A DNA stretch of 64,000 nt from Hybos culiciformis (taxonomy: Eukaryota; Arthropoda; Insecta; Diptera; Hybotidae), in NCBI GenBank assembly GCA_964007475.1, contig OZ023274.1, positions 35,797,816-35,861,815 on the forward strand. Reading direction: 5' to 3'. Positions within the stretch are counted from its first letter, which is position 1, and every line of letters starts with the position of its first letter. Below the pieces are notes generated by a model, which saw only the letters and a program-made list of their open reading frames with translations, did not search any database and had not been told where the DNA came from. Positions 39,601 through 53,580 of the stretch are shown here, piece by piece. The translations under genes and the position numbers were made by a program.

Positions 39601-42600
39601 TAAATGAATTAAACTAAGCTTTACCATATTGTAGTCATATTTTATAAAAAAAAAATAGGATATTGAGATACTAGAGTTAAATTTTAATTAAGGGAATTTT
39701 AACAAGATTCGGGGATTATAAAACTATTAATTATGAATAAAAATATTTCTTTATTACGTGTCAATAAGATTGTCATAAAATTATTTTAATTTTTGTAAAG
39801 GTGTCGAATTTATTAAAAAAACTTGGTTGAACTAAAAATGTCCATGAGCAAGTTTTTTACATGTTTTTTGTAAGGATCATAAATCAAAAATCTATATATT
39901 TATATCACTTTCGAAATACAGATCTATCCAAAGCTTAATATTTTGTCCGCCAATTCAAACATCCGATTAAAATAATGTATGAAAATTTAAATTGCTCTGT
40001 ATATAGTTAAGTCAAAATAAAAAACAAATTACTGCACTATGCTATAATTTACATCTTAATTCTTTTTTAGTCTCCTCTAGTTCATTATCTCAAAGAAAAA
40101 ATATTATGCAATTCTCTTGAAAATATTATCCAGCGCAAGGCAAAAAAAAAAACAAAATTAAAAGACTTACAAGACAATTTTCAGAATATTGAAGTTAATT
40201 TTGAGTAAAATTCATTATCAAAGAAAAAATTCACAAAAAAAAAAAATGATATAAAAATAATAATAAAAATAAAATATAAGGAAAAAAAATATAAAAAAAA
40301 AAAAAAGATAAATTATATGTACAAAAAATTGTATATTGAAGATGAAAAATATTTCACGTAGAAAATTGTACGTGATATAAGGAATTTTAAAACATTTTCT
40401 CATATTTTTCTTATTTCTATTTTTCATTTCATTCTGTGTGCTGTGCTTTTTTGACGAAAAAAATTCTAGAAAAATTAACTTCAAGTTTATGCTTATTACG
40501 GACAATTATCTTTGATATGAATAATTCTCCATTTGCACGGCTGCGTTTTTAGACTTTACTAAATTAAAAAATTAAAATAAGAGATCTGAAAATTTCACCA
40601 AACATTTGCCTAAAGAGAAAACTATATAATATTATTTCGCAAAGCATATTATTTTTAAATCAATTCTAACTCTTGGGAACTATACCAAAAGGATTGATTT
40701 TTTTAATCGCTTTCTCTCTCAATTAAAAAAACAGAAAATTTATTGAATTAATATTATGTACAAAATTTCCAGTTTATATATCGTATAATATTAAAGCAAA
40801 AAGAAAAAAAAAACGAATAATTTTATTGTAATAAATTTTAATATTATTATTTATTATAATATGTAATAAAAATCAACGTGACCGATTGAGAATCACGTTC
40901 ACTATAAAAATTCGTATATAAATATAAAACGCAAGTATTTTTAAAACTATTAATTTCTAATAAAGCATAAAATCACTTAAATGGTGGGAAAAAAAATTAA
41001 AACAGAGATTTCTATCTTTCGCAATGTGTGTGTGTGATATTTGTCAAAGGTCTACGTTATCTTTTTCTTCAATTTTTCACTTTTCATTGGATTAACTTAC
41101 ATTGAATCTAAATGAAAGATATGAATAGTTTTACTTTCTTCTAGACACAAAAATTTATGACTTGAAAGTTTAAATAAAAATTTTGAAAAAAAATAAGATT
41201 GATTGAAGGAATCTGATTGCAAATATTATAATTATATTTTAACTCTATGCTTATATACACAAGATGATATTATATTGACACATAAATTCTTGTTAAAGAC
41301 TGTATCAAACATCATCACCGAGATGAACACAAATTCTCAACACAAGCATTTATAATGTGATTATTTTCATAGCCAAACCTACTACCTTTAAGGCCAAAAA
41401 AAATAAATCAATATTTTTTTTTAAGAAATAAATTTTTTTTTAAATAAATTGTGATTGAGCGTTGGATAGATCGTTTAGATTTTATTATTATGTATTATAC
41501 ATTTTTTTTTTTTGTAGGTACAATTTCTTATTACCAACATTTTATCAATTTGAATTGATTTTCTTATTATTATTTCATCCTTTTTATGTATGATTTTTAT
41601 ATTCTGCATCCAAAAAAAAAACAATAATAAATATAAAAATTTCTAATTGGAACGAATAAAACATAAATAAGAAACATCTATTTAAATTAGGTTGATGAAC
41701 ATCCTGTATGCCTATGTTATTTTTGTTTTATATGAAATCTACCTAAAGCTAACTTCACATTATACCTTTTTCTATGCCTATCTGTACCAGACAATCTGAC
41801 CTTCAACATAAAGAAAATTCTGTCAGACCTTTATCACAAAAAAAAAATTGTTGGTAAAAGATAATGAAAATAAAAGTTTTTTACGTTTTGGCACTTCTTT
41901 ATTATAAGAATTTTTCATTTAAAATTTGTTTTAATTTTTTTTGTCAAAATAAAGGGTTCTATAATTTGAGATTTTTTAAAATAAAATTAAAAAAAAAATT
42001 TGAATGCCGCTGACGAAGTTTAGAGAATGCTTTGCAGAATTTAGAATTTATTTTCAAGATATTATTTAATTATTTTCATTTATTTTTAATTTTGATACTT
42101 ACTCTTTTAATACTTTCAAACAATTTTATTTCTTTTAAATCACTTTTAAATTTTGAACAAGTTGATAGGTTCTAATACAGGATATCCGGAGTTAGTATAG
42201 TAAATATTCGTAGGAACTAAACTTAAATTAACCATTTTAGTTAAATTAATATGCGTAATTATAAATCATAGGCTTAACAATATAGTTGATAAATAACAGA
42301 TAAAACATTCATAAAATTATTCGCAACGACATAAAGTTTTGTATACCAGCACAGATAATTTTAAATACAAATTTAATATCAAATTAATATCAAACTTAAA
42401 TGTTTCAAGTTCATTCAAACATTTACATTTGCTTCTAGACAAAATTTCAGAAACCTTAGGATAAATAAAATTATATTATTTTTAAACATCAAAAAAGCAC
42501 TGAAAAAAATAAAAGAGATAAAAAGATGAGTATTTTTATGCTCTAAATAATACGCACACAAATAATATAAAATAATAATTTTTTATATATATGTATATAT

Positions 42601-44162
42601 AAAAAGAAGCTAGGAAAATAATAATAATAAAAATAATAATGTTCTTCATCTTCTTTTTCATACCAAATTTCAAACACGTAACTACTATATATGGGTTATG
42701 AAAATAAGTTAAGAACCTCATATGCGAAAGTTTTGAATTTTTTTTTTTTTGTGTTACTTTTTCAATATAAGAACAACATGAAAAAGGAAACTTTTAATAA
42801 TTTTCAGGCTTAAAAACAAATATTGAAAAAGTTTGCTTTTTACATTATACGCAAAATAATAATAATAATAAAAAAAAAAAATTCCTCTAAAAAATGTTTT
42901 TACCTTTTTAAAGGGAAATTAATAAAATTAAATATATTTGGTTTTCTTCAAAAAAAAAATAAAAAATAAAATAACATTAAAATGTGTTGCGAATTATTAT
43001 AATATTTATTTATTTTTTAAAACCACTATGAATAAGAAATAAAAATATTCAAAACGTGATTTTTGAATAATATTTAGTTTTAAGATTATTTTCTTCCAGC
43101 CTAAATAAAATCGAATTTATTTTTATTAAAATTAACTATACACACTGGAACAAATTTTAAAATTATAGTTTATGTCGCAAATCCGTAAACATTTCAATTT
43201 CTGTACAAATCAAAAGAGATTGAAATCAAAAGAGATTAAGAATTTTAATGTGCATGTAAGTTGTATTTACATTCGCAAATTTAGCTCAGTAAATGGTCCA
43301 TTACATGCATCAATACACATGCACACAGTAAAATTGGGCTTTTTTAACTCTTTTTTTTACTCAGAAACTCGATTTATAGAAGATATTTCTGTTAAATTAT
43401 TTTAAAGAAAATTAGAAAAATATTTTTATCGATTCATAAAGTTTTTCGACGTTTTCTGGTTATATCTAAATTTAACTAAAGTTTTATTGCAATCTTTTAA
43501 AGGCGATGCAATAAATATAAAGATTTTTTTTTAAAGAAAGTTTCAACGAAATATGATAAATATTTTTAAAGTTAATTAACGTTTGTTAAATAATTTTAAA
43601 TATTATTATAGAAGTGTAAAACATCATATCGATTTTTCTGACATATCGATTTTTCTGCCCAATTCGGTGCAAGACTTTTAAATATTCTTCAAGAAATATA
43701 AAGAATGGTTGATCGGGATAAATACATCATAATTTTTTTTTTTTGTTAATTTTAAACTTAAAATGGGTTAAATGAATGTATTCATTTTGCACAATTTAGA
43801 TTAATTTTTAATTTTAAAAATGTTATTTTTTACTGTTTTAATCTATTTTTGGTAACTTTAAATCAATAAATGGTCAAGTTTTTATATAATTCTAGTAACG
43901 AATTCACTATTAGGAATCAAATGTACATTTCATTTATTACTTTTTACACTTTTTAAAATAACTTATTATTTTAAAATTTTTAAAAAGTTCCCACGTCACC
44001 GCCGGCTATACTTTTGAAGAGTAAAAAATGCCTTTTTTTTACTGTGCAATTACAGGGAAATGTAAATTGTATTTACATACATTTCCCTATATTGTATTTA
44101 CTTACTTCATTTTGAACTGCGTAATACTATAAACAAAAATAATATCTCTCACACTCACAATA
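36603..44162. other. Intron 1 stretch, no gene seen
   Basis: A/T-rich DNA with ATT microsatellites (37665-37680, 38223-38250) and AAT repeats near 42858. A 24-bp-period duplication of TATACAAACGTCAAA-CAACCA lies at 39478-39523. A 17-bp tandem CATATCGATTTTTCTG lies at 43625-43658. GGGAAATGTA and TACATTTCCC face each other at 44054-44086. Frames at 40218, 42536 and 43172 show no recognisable domain. Confidence 0.4.
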
Positions 44163-44308
44163 TTTCTCTTTTTTCCTTTTATCTCTAAAAGAAAGAGAAA
44201 TTAAAGGATAATTAAAGTGGAAAATTTCCCTTTTCTTCTTTTATCTCTAAAAGAAAGAGAAATTAAAGGATAATTAACGTGGAAAATTTCCCTTTTTTTC
44301 TTTTATCT
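44163..44308. repeat. 62-bp-period tandem repeat
   Basis: CTTTTATCT starts at 44176, 44238 and 44300, an exact 62-bp period. The unit contains CTCTAAAAGAAAGAGAAATT and GGATAATTAA-GTGGAAAATT. There are two nearly identical full units and a partial third. Confidence 0.88.
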
Positions 44309-44374
44309 TTATTTTTTATTATAAATTATCTCTATATTCTCTCTTTGCAACTCCCTCTCACATGCACATTAAAG

Positions 44375-44566
44375 CAGTATACAATACATGTTAATCAAAT
44401 TTGTTATACAGCTCGTTGTGTATACACACAAACACATAGACACTCGTCAATATTATATCACTCGACCTTCGGTCTAGTGATATAAATATGACTCGTGTCT
44501 ATGTGTTTGTGTGTATACACAACTGGCAATTAATAACAAATTTTCATAACATGTATTGTAATGTAC
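44375..44566. repeat. ~190-bp near-perfect palindrome (MITE or hairpin)
   Basis: The arms converge on a CGACCTTCGGTC centre at about 44463-44474. Matching words from outside in are ACAATACATGTTA, AAATTTGTTAT, GTTGTGTATACACACAAACA, CATAGACAC and GTGATATAA. There are only a few mismatches and small gaps. It begins about 70 bp after the 62-bp tandem repeat. It may be a palindromic MITE, but no clear target duplication was found. The + frame at 44279-44485 runs through the left arm and is not supported as a gene. Confidence 0.82.
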
Positions 44567-47500
44567 TAATAATATTCCGAGAAATTAAAAATTTTAACTA
44601 TCCTACTAGTAAAAATATATTTGCGGCATAAAATATTCCTCTATAGTCTATAGTCTATATTAATTTGAAAGCCTATATATAAACTATTAAATATTTTCAC
44701 TTAACATTATACCAAAAATCGTTTATTCAAAAAAAAATTATTAATTTTTTTTTGTTAGTTTGAAATCTTTTAATTCCTAAATTTCCTATTTCAATGAATA
44801 GTGTAATTAAATAAATTTCATTCATTCAAAAAATTATAAATAAACAAAGTGTATATTTATTAATTCAATAGATTTAATAGGCAGGTATAGAAGTTTGTTT
44901 TATAATACAATTTTTTATTTATATATATATAAAAGGTTTTTATATTATTAAATACTTAAACATATTCCTATATATATAACAACAATAATATTATACCTGA
45001 CATAATTAATGTATTAGGTAGTAATGTAGTGATTTTGAGTAAATCAGAAAATTGTTAACATATAGGTACCTAATATATTTTTCTCAAATATTTCATAAAA
45101 AAAATTTTAAAATAAAGGTCTCGTATATTTAAATTTCTCGAAATTGTTAAGTTGTACTCGAAATATTATATCTAGATTGTAGATTGTTAGAGTTTAAAAA
45201 TTGCTTAATTTTTGTTAGTTTTATATTGAATTTTATCGGTTTTCTTCATCTTATTAAGAGGACTTGGTAGTCCCAAACATTTTTTTTTCCAAAATTTGAT
45301 TGAAAAACCTTTTTAGGTTTTAAGTTTAATTTAAAAAAAAAAATTCATTCACTACCTGTTTCATACTTTAAAATGGTATAAAACTGTTAAGAATCGGTTA
45401 AGGCTAAGTGATCAAAATCTCTTCAAAACTTTTTTTATGTCATAAAATATACAATTTGCTTCAATCTAAAAATCTTTCAACTTAAAGCTGTTCGTCAAAT
45501 TCCGCCAATATAGAGTTATATAAAATTAATCAAATACATCAGTCTTTTGCTTTATATAAAAGTCTGAATTAAATATAAATCATCAAATGTATTTATAAAG
45601 TTGGAATAAAAAGAAGAAGTTATTAAAGTATATATTTGCAAATCATTTTTTAAAACATTTTTATAACATTTAACAGACTATTCATTAAATTTAATTTTTA
45701 TTGATATGATGAAGTTTTTTTAAAAAAATATATATACTTTTACTTTTAAAATATATATTTATTTTATTTACATTAATCTGTTAATAAAAGTAAACACTTA
45801 ATAAATGAATGAATGAAAAAAATGTGTTAAAAATCTTTTAACAAAAAAAAATTATTTTTTTTTTTTAATTCACATTTCATGTTTAATTTTTTTTTATGTA
45901 AGCTATATTCACTCAAAATATTTTAATCATTTCTATTAAATAAATTACTACATATATGTAGGTACAATTAAACTAAGGATTGTGTCTTTTGTATGGCGAA
46001 TAAAATTTCTATTATTGAACTTTAGTTAATATACGAATTTCAAATATATTTTATGCATTATGGAACTTTCTATATCAAAGTTCTAGTAAAATTGTGTATA
46101 TTTGTTAAGTTAAAGTTATAAAATAATAATAAAGTTTTTCAAAACCAAAATTTATTTTTAACAATTTTTTTTATTTTAATCTTTATATTCCATCCGTCTC
46201 TTCCTACGCTTACCATAATTAAAGTATATATGAAGTATGTATATATCTCTTTAATTTAGAAAACATTTTGTAATACAATTATATGATAAGTGGATAAAAT
46301 ATCAAGTTAAAATAAAACTCTAATTTACATTTAATTTTTCTTTTAATAATGTTCAACTTAAATTATTTTTTTTTTTTAATTTTAAATTAGGTAAAAAATG
46401 ACACCCATTGAGTTATTTGATAGTGTTGTCATAAATTTAAAGGTCGCCTGAACACTTAACATTGATTTTTGACTGATTTTATTTGACTGTTAAAAATTAA
46501 AAAAAAAAAATAAACATAACACTCTTTAATAAATTTTTTTTGTAACATCAATTCAATTATCAACTTGATATTGTAATTTTTTTTTTGTTAACTTAAATAT
46601 TAAAGATGTGAAAAAAAAATGAGAAATTATTTTTTAAAAAAAAAAAAATAGATTAATCAATAAAAATTTATGTAATCCAAAATTATGGTTTTTTTTATCC
46701 AATCCACTGCCTAATTTTGTATTTAACCTGAATTAAAAATTGAGGAAATTAATGCAAATTCTCTAGATTTATAAGCTCATTATAATTTTCCTCTTAAAAT
46801 CATTTATAATTATGGTAATTTCCGAATTTCAAAAAAATTTCTCAATTTTACATCTCAATTATTGAATATTTTAGGTGACTCTAAAATTTTCAAATGAGTT
46901 TTGAGAATATTTTTGGATCCTTCTTACAATGGATTGATAATTTTAAACATCTGGTTCACTGGTACACTTGATTGAATTAAAGTTTATTCTGTTTGTTGTT
47001 TAAATATGCTCAACAAATACATATATTCTAAATAAGCGGTCACAGACGTAAAATAATAAATTTCATCATATCTTCATATAAATATAAAAATAATATGAAA
47101 ATTAGGGCAAAAAAAAAAAAAAAGAAGAAAACAAAATCCCATAACGTCCCCCTATGGAAAATAATATTTTGTTTTCAATTATCTTTACGACTAATTACGA
47201 TCTCAAATGATTTAATTAAAAATAAACTTTTCTGCATTTAGATTTTGGAATCACTTCTGAATAAATTAAATATTAATTATAAGTAAAATATAAAAACAAA
47301 AAAAAAAAAAACAAGAAACGAAGAAAAAATAACAGAAAGAAAAAAATTTATCTCTATGTGGCATTGGCATATAATATCATTGTATGAAGGCTCGTATTAA
47401 ATTTTATTATAAGAGTCCTAAAAATAAAATACATCGAATATTTATATATAATATATGATATATATGCATGGTTTTTCCATTTTCTTTCCATTGAATTTTG

Positions 47501-50221
47501 TACGGCATAAAACCAGAGAGCATAAAGTTTTTTTTTTTTTTTATGCTAACTATTTAATGAATATTCAAATAATTTTGTGTGTTTCAAATCATATTTAATG
47601 GATTTTTGTTATTTTTTGTGCGATTTTATATTTATAAAGATTAACGTTATATAGAAAAGAAAAAAAGAATTATTGGCAAAAATAAAATAAAATAAAAATT
47701 AATATTAAATAGGTTGATGATCTTATAAAATTTTTCAAATAACAAATATAAAGTCTAACCATTTTTTTTTTTTGATTTATATGACATAGAGATGCTGTGT
47801 AGTGTAGGCGTTCTAATGTTGTAAACATTATTTTTAAATTATTATTCAAATTTTATTCTTAAAATTTTAATACCAATTGATATTCAAATTTTCGAAACCC
47901 ATCATTTTAATGTAGCATTCATGAGAAATTAAAGATATCGTTCTGTGGACTTATTTTCACATGGTATGACTATTCAATCGAATAGTATCAATTCAACAGT
48001 GTTAAAACTACAGAAATTTAATTCAAATCTAAATAAATACTTGAGTTTTTACAATTACTGAAAATAACTTTTTGACAGAAGAAATTTTATTTCTATAATC
48101 CTCTCATCATTTTAAAATTATGTTAAAAGCTTTATATTCTGAAAAAGTAATAAGCAAGGTTTTTTTGTTCATCCCCTGACCCTAATCAATTTCAGTTTTG
48201 GGATTTAGTTGTTTTATTTTGTCCAGAAAAATCTTTTCATGCGTTTTTACACATATCTGCAAAGTTTTTTTGAAATTAAAAAAAAAAAAGTTAACTGGTT
48301 GATCCATTTTTTTATCTCAAGCTTATAATATACATAATTAGGTTTACAACAAAAAACAAAAAGTTATCAAACTTTTTCATTAATTTTTATTTATAATCAT
48401 CAAAAAAAAAAACGAAAGAACTAATTTTTTTGATACCAGAATTATGTCAAAGTGTTATTTCGAATCCTTATTCTGGGAATATAAAATTTATTAATTAGTA
48501 AGTTTCATTAATTTACAAAAAAAAATAATTTACTTTTACTTAATATGATTTAAAATATGATGAAATTTTCTATTTATATTTGGAACTTTTTTTTTAGAAT
48601 CTATATATAAGTTTTAGTCTTAAAACAAGTTTTTCTCAATATTTCTGTCATGGAAATATGAAAATTACATCCAACCAAACGTTCTTTCTCCTAAATACTC
48701 CTAAATACTTCATATGCACTTCAATTACCTCAAAATCTGTTGAGCGTCAATTGAAAGGAGAGAAACAAATATACAAACATTACAGTTTATTATAAATATT
48801 TATAGTATAGATTAAACCTCTTATTTTTAATGTCCCGAGATTAATATGTTAATGCATCTAAATATAATATTAATTACACAAATTAATTATGAATTAATAT
48901 CAACCATATCGATTTAAATATATTTATTTAATTTGCACTGCAAGTGATTGATAATGTCATTATGTAGATATCTTCAAAAAATTAATTATTCAGTTCGATT
49001 AGTAAATATGGATGATTCTAATTTTGTATAATTTTTTATGAAATAAAAAAACTTCTACATTACAACATTGTAATAAATTCATATGCGTTTAAATATTCTA
49101 ATGAATCGGGTTTAAAATGTATATTCAATAATAGCTAGCTAAATAAAAAAATAATTGGCAGCACGAAAAAAATTTTATTCAAGTTCTTCTTGTGGCTTTA
49201 ATTTTTCTGTGTTTCCACAGCAAGAAAGTTTACTTAAAACCAAAATGTTAAACAAAATTATATTTAGGTATAATTACAAGAGTTTTTGGCGGGTTTTCGT
49301 TCTACTTAAAATATAATAATCATAACTTGATTTACCAAAAAAACTCAAATGCTTTATTAGGTTACACTTTTGTGTCCAAAAATATTAAACATATTTATTC
49401 TATTTGAAAATTCTTTTAATTTATGAGGAATTGAAATTTTTTACAAAGATTTTGGCAACACCCTAATTTTAAATAATATGAAATAAATTATATATTTAAA
49501 TACAAGTATACATTTTCTAGGCATTTTATTAGAGAAAGATAATCTTAAATTGACCTAATTGCTTTTCTAAAAGTTCATTATAATAAATACATAATACTTA
49601 AAAAAAAAAAAACAAATTATATACACAATGTTTTAATAAGAATGAATTTTCGCCCTTCAATTTTCTTTACCATATAAATAAAATATATGAATAAACCAAG
49701 AAATCCTACATATGGAGAGCTCTTTTACTATAAACTTATAAAGTAGAGCTCATTTATCTTTCTTTATTGTTTTATTAAAGAATGTATATAATATAAATAA
49801 AATATTATGGAAGTAAAATTTAATGTACTTTCATCATACAAATATTATTAATTAATAATGTATGAAATAATATAATAATGAAAAATGATAAATTGATTTA
49901 ATTTTTATACATATTTGAAATAAAAATTTTATTATTATTTAATGATTTTTAGAAGCATATTTATCAAAGCTTTAGAATTAAAATATAATAATTGCCAATC
50001 CTTTTTGTTAATTTACTATTAAATTCTTTCTTAAAATCTTAAAAAGTTCATCTGAGAGAACTGTCATACCTTTCATATACGCTTTTGCTCTCTACAACGA
50101 AATTTAATTAAAAATTTAGAACTATATAGAAAATTAGTTTAGAACTATTCTTACCAAAAATGAATTTATACTTGGAAGAATCAAAACTAAAAAATCTCAA
50201 ACATTCTCTATTATTATTATT
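44567..50221. other. Intron 1 stretch, no gene seen
   Basis: Mostly A/T-rich filler. The stretch at 48655-48810 is more complex and is listed separately. Confidence 0.4.
48655..48810 (+). mobile_element. Possible retroelement 3' tail fragment
   Basis: The stretch CAATTACCTCAAAATCTG, GAGCGTCAATTG, then CAAATATACAAACATTACAG and a TTTATAGTATAGATTA end resembles, from memory, the 3' ends of insect LINE-type elements. A 10-bp tandem duplication TCCTAAATAC lies at 48689-48708. No coding part remains. Weak call. Confidence 0.3.
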
Positions 50222-50229
50222 AGTGCAAT

Positions 50230-50717
50230 TAGGCTCGCCAGGTGTACGTTATTTAAACGTACCGTACGTTATTTTGGCTTACAAAATTAGAATGTACGTT
50301 AAACCCGAAATTTGTGAAAACGTACCCAAAGGTACGTTTTTTACTGATTATTTTTAAAGTTGAAACAAATTTTTAAAAATTGTTGTAATTTAAACCGAAT
50401 GAGATAATAAATACCCCAAAAAGGAAAACATAAATTTACCATTTTCGTATTACGAACACAGTTTCGTTTATATTATACTGCTGGCTCGTTTATATTATGC
50501 AGCGTTTTTGTTTAAAGGCCAAATTACCCATTTGTTTATTTAAAGGGTTCTGTCATATATTAAATAAAAATTTTGCAATGGTGCTATATTTAATTCAATT
50601 TTTTTTTTTTTTAAATGCAATTCAATTATATAACATTTACTTATATTTTGTTTTCTTTTTTATGCACTTAAATTTTTGTGGGTACGTTTTTTTAGAAATT
50701 TTTATCTGGCAAGCCTA
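50230..50717. mobile_element. Second non-autonomous hAT-like transposon with 8-bp TSD
   Basis: The left end is TAGGCTCGCCAG and the right end, in reverse complement, is TAGGCTTGCCAG (11 of 12 identical). AGTGCAAT lies directly outside both ends (50222-50229 and 50718-50725), an exact 8-bp duplication. Near the left end, TACGTT / AACGTAC motifs recur in both orientations (about 50245-50340), and another, GGTACGTTTTT, lies near the right end (50681). These look like subterminal transposase-binding repeats. The 488-bp body encodes nothing recognisable; frames at 50160-50357 and 50497-50718 are incidental. Confidence 0.88.
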
Positions 50718-50725
50718 AGTGCAAT

Positions 50726-53074
50726 AGTTAAAGTTTTTTCATTTATGTAAACTTTGTAGAATTTTCTACTTATTAAATTTAATGCTTGTTCTTTTTTGTT
50801 TTGCAATTCAAATAATGTCTTTCCTTGCGAAATTCCAATAATTGAGCCACTTTAAACGTTAAATATTTAAAAATTCTGTCTAATTCCGGTAAGTTTTGAA
50901 ATTATTGTAGCTATTACTGATTTTTCAATATAAATTTGTATACAAAATCCAAGAAATTAAACACATTAAAATTTTCCAAAATATATTTTTCAAAAATTGC
51001 TTTCATTCAAGCATGAAAATGTTAACTTACTTCCCATAAAATTTAATTTCAATTAAATCAGACATAAAATTTTCTTTCTTAAATGTGCAGCAATATCAAT
51101 GAAAATTTAATTTTTATTGTTTTGTTTAAATTTTCAAAAATTTTACATTCTTTAAATAAAAAAACATTTAAAATATTTTCCCATTTATAATTTAATTTGT
51201 TTTTTTTTTTCCTTTGTTCAGGTATAATTAAGTTAATTAGACATTTTTACTTTTTTTTTTTTCATAATTGCATTAATAAGGTTATCAATTTTTTTTTTTT
51301 TTTGTTTCCAAAAAATTTTATGCTCAACTAAACATAGAATCAAATTATAAAAAATAATAATAAAGTGCAAACGAGGAGGAAGTGGATTTAAATAAAAACA
51401 TACAATTAATACAAAATACCATTTCTAACTTATCTGTGCAGCACCTGTCATTACAATATTACAAATCAGTGAAAGTTCTTATTATAGGAATGGTATTGTT
51501 TGTAGTTGGCACAAATTGAAATATAATTGTAAATCTAAATATAATTGAATATAATTGTAAAACTGCAACATTATTTATTCAAATTACTAACTAACCTTAG
51601 TATTTAACCTCTGATTAACTGATTTTATTCGTACAAGAAAAAGAAAAACACATTTTCAGCTTTTTTTCTTCTATCTTCTGATTTTTTTGGTATGTTTTTG
51701 TGGTTTTTTGTGGTCGAAATTAAAAAGTAAACCCAAAAACAAATAGAGTACAAATAGGGTATAAGCAAGGCTAAATTATTTAGTTACAGATCTTTTTCAA
51801 GCTGTAGTGTTTATAATAATTTAAGGAATTATGACAAATTGAATGAGGCACCTTTTTATTTTTAATTCATGTAAAAATTAATTGTTATGTTGTTTCTAAC
51901 TCAAGAATATTGTAAAAATTTTTCTTATATTGATTATTATTTTGTTTTCTTTATACAAATTCCATTATTTTATTATCATTATTTCATGATTCCGGGAATC
52001 TTTAAATATTAAAGAGCTCTTTATAATTTTTTTATGAATTGAGTTCTTTGTTCTCGAAACGATGGGCAGTGAACTCTTTTAATATATATAGAAATAAAAT
52101 ATTTTCTTAAAAAATATTAAATATTATACAATTATTTATGCACATAATGTACATAGATTTATTTTATTTTTCAATTTTCATTATTATATTTTTTATTATA
52201 CAATTTATATTAATACTAACACTCTAAAAAATGTTAGAATTTTTTTTTTTGTACTTTTTTTGCTATTTTGTTTATTTGTTGAAATAATTTAAAGTTATTC
52301 GTTCACGTTAAACTTGGTTTTGGTTCTTAAATCAAACTCAAAATTCAGTTGAGTATCTTAAGCAAATAGTGATCCGTTTTGAAAAAAAAGCAATAAAGTT
52401 TAAAGAAGTTCTTCTCTTAACTTTTTGATCTTTAATTTTATTTTTCTACTGGGAAATTTATATTATCAAGGAAGGAGTAGAATTCCATCAATTTTCAAAT
52501 CAAAAAACGAGTGTCGATTAATAGCGAAAATTATTGAATTTTATAATAAACATCATTCTAATTAGTAATTTTTTTTTGGTAGAAATTTTTTAGTACATAT
52601 TATAACAAATATTTTTTATTTTATTTTTCAATTAAAGAACAAATAATTTTATTGTGAAAAAATATTATAGGTTAGGTTCGTACGTAGTACAACCATTAAT
52701 TGTTGTCATTGAGATAAAATATTTAAGATAATTCTTTTTATAAATTATATTTGTAGCTTAACGCTTGCAAGATATATGTGACGACAAAGTTGACCGACAC
52801 GAGATATTAGAAGTTAAAAAACGACCCGTTTCATCTCGTCTCGGTCTCGCCGACAAAGTGTCGATTTTTTCCGAGACTTCCTCCGACTTTTCGAGAAAAG
52901 GATTTTTCATTTAAATAAATAGTTTTAAAAATAAAAAATGATAATTTACAATTTTATTTAGTTTATTTTATTTATAACAACTTTAAAAGATATATTATTT
53001 ATTTACTACTGAAAAATTCATAGAAAACATATATTATGTCGTACAAATGGTTATTATCATTCAAAAAAAAATCA
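50726..53074. other. Intron 1 stretch, no intact gene seen
   Basis: A/T-rich sequence. The block 52785-52905 is GC-richer, with ACGACAAAGTTGACCGACAC and CCGACAAAGTGTCGA related to each other and repeated TCTCG motifs. It lies 170 bp from the hAT transposase relic and could be the 3' part of the same dead element. Confidence 0.4.
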
Positions 53075-53188
53075 CCATCTCAAATTGGCATATTTCTGAT
53101 AAATTGCTCTTAATACACGCAGTGGTACAATAGTATCAATTAGTGCAACTTGAGAAAATAGTCTCTCAACTGTGGTCTTACGGGGGCA
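53075..53188 (-). pseudogene. Relic of a hAT transposase C-terminal dimerisation domain
   Basis: On the minus strand, 38 codons read without a stop and contain TTVERLFSQVALI. This resembles the conserved V-E-R-x-F-S core of the hAT C-terminal dimerisation domain that holds transposase subunits together. Immediately upstream, in another frame, the sequence reads NSAPV, the residues that normally precede VERLFS, so a frameshift appears to split the motif. Frames farther upstream (to about 53340) are broken by stops, and TGA follows the last codon (53072-53074). The element is therefore dead. The neighbouring 207-bp tandem duplication may be part of the same insertion. The two hAT-like MITEs in the window have different ends, so no link to them is shown. 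Confidence 0.65.
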
Positions 53189-53403
53189 CTATTTCGTTAA
53201 ACTTTTCCTCAGATCATTTCAATATAAGAAAATTAAGTGATTTGAATTCAACATTTACAATTTAAAATCTACAAAATGTAATCTGGACTTTACATTGTCG
53301 AAAGTTCACCTGTAATTTTGATTCTTGCTCAGAAATTTTATTAAAACAATATGAAAAATAAATAAATTCTTATTTAAAAATTGTTGATAAACATACTTAA
53401 AAT

Positions 53404-53580
53404 ATTTAGGGTGACCCTTGCTTGTATAGGAAAATTTTATTTCAGTAGGATTGTTGAACTTCAACAGTAAATGAGTAAATTAAAAGTGGCAAGTCAAGTT
53501 AGCAATAGTTTCTAAATGATAAATCTCAAACTGTGATAACTTTTTTAATAGGTTTTTTTTTTATTTGAACTATTCTGAAA
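53404..53580. other. Spacer beginning with a hAT-like terminal motif
   Basis: TTAGGGTGACCCTTGC at about 53408 resembles, inverted, the AAGGGCCACCCTT motifs at 53719 and 53925. It could be one end of an old element whose other end lies in the tandem duplication. No exact target duplication was found. Confidence 0.3.
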
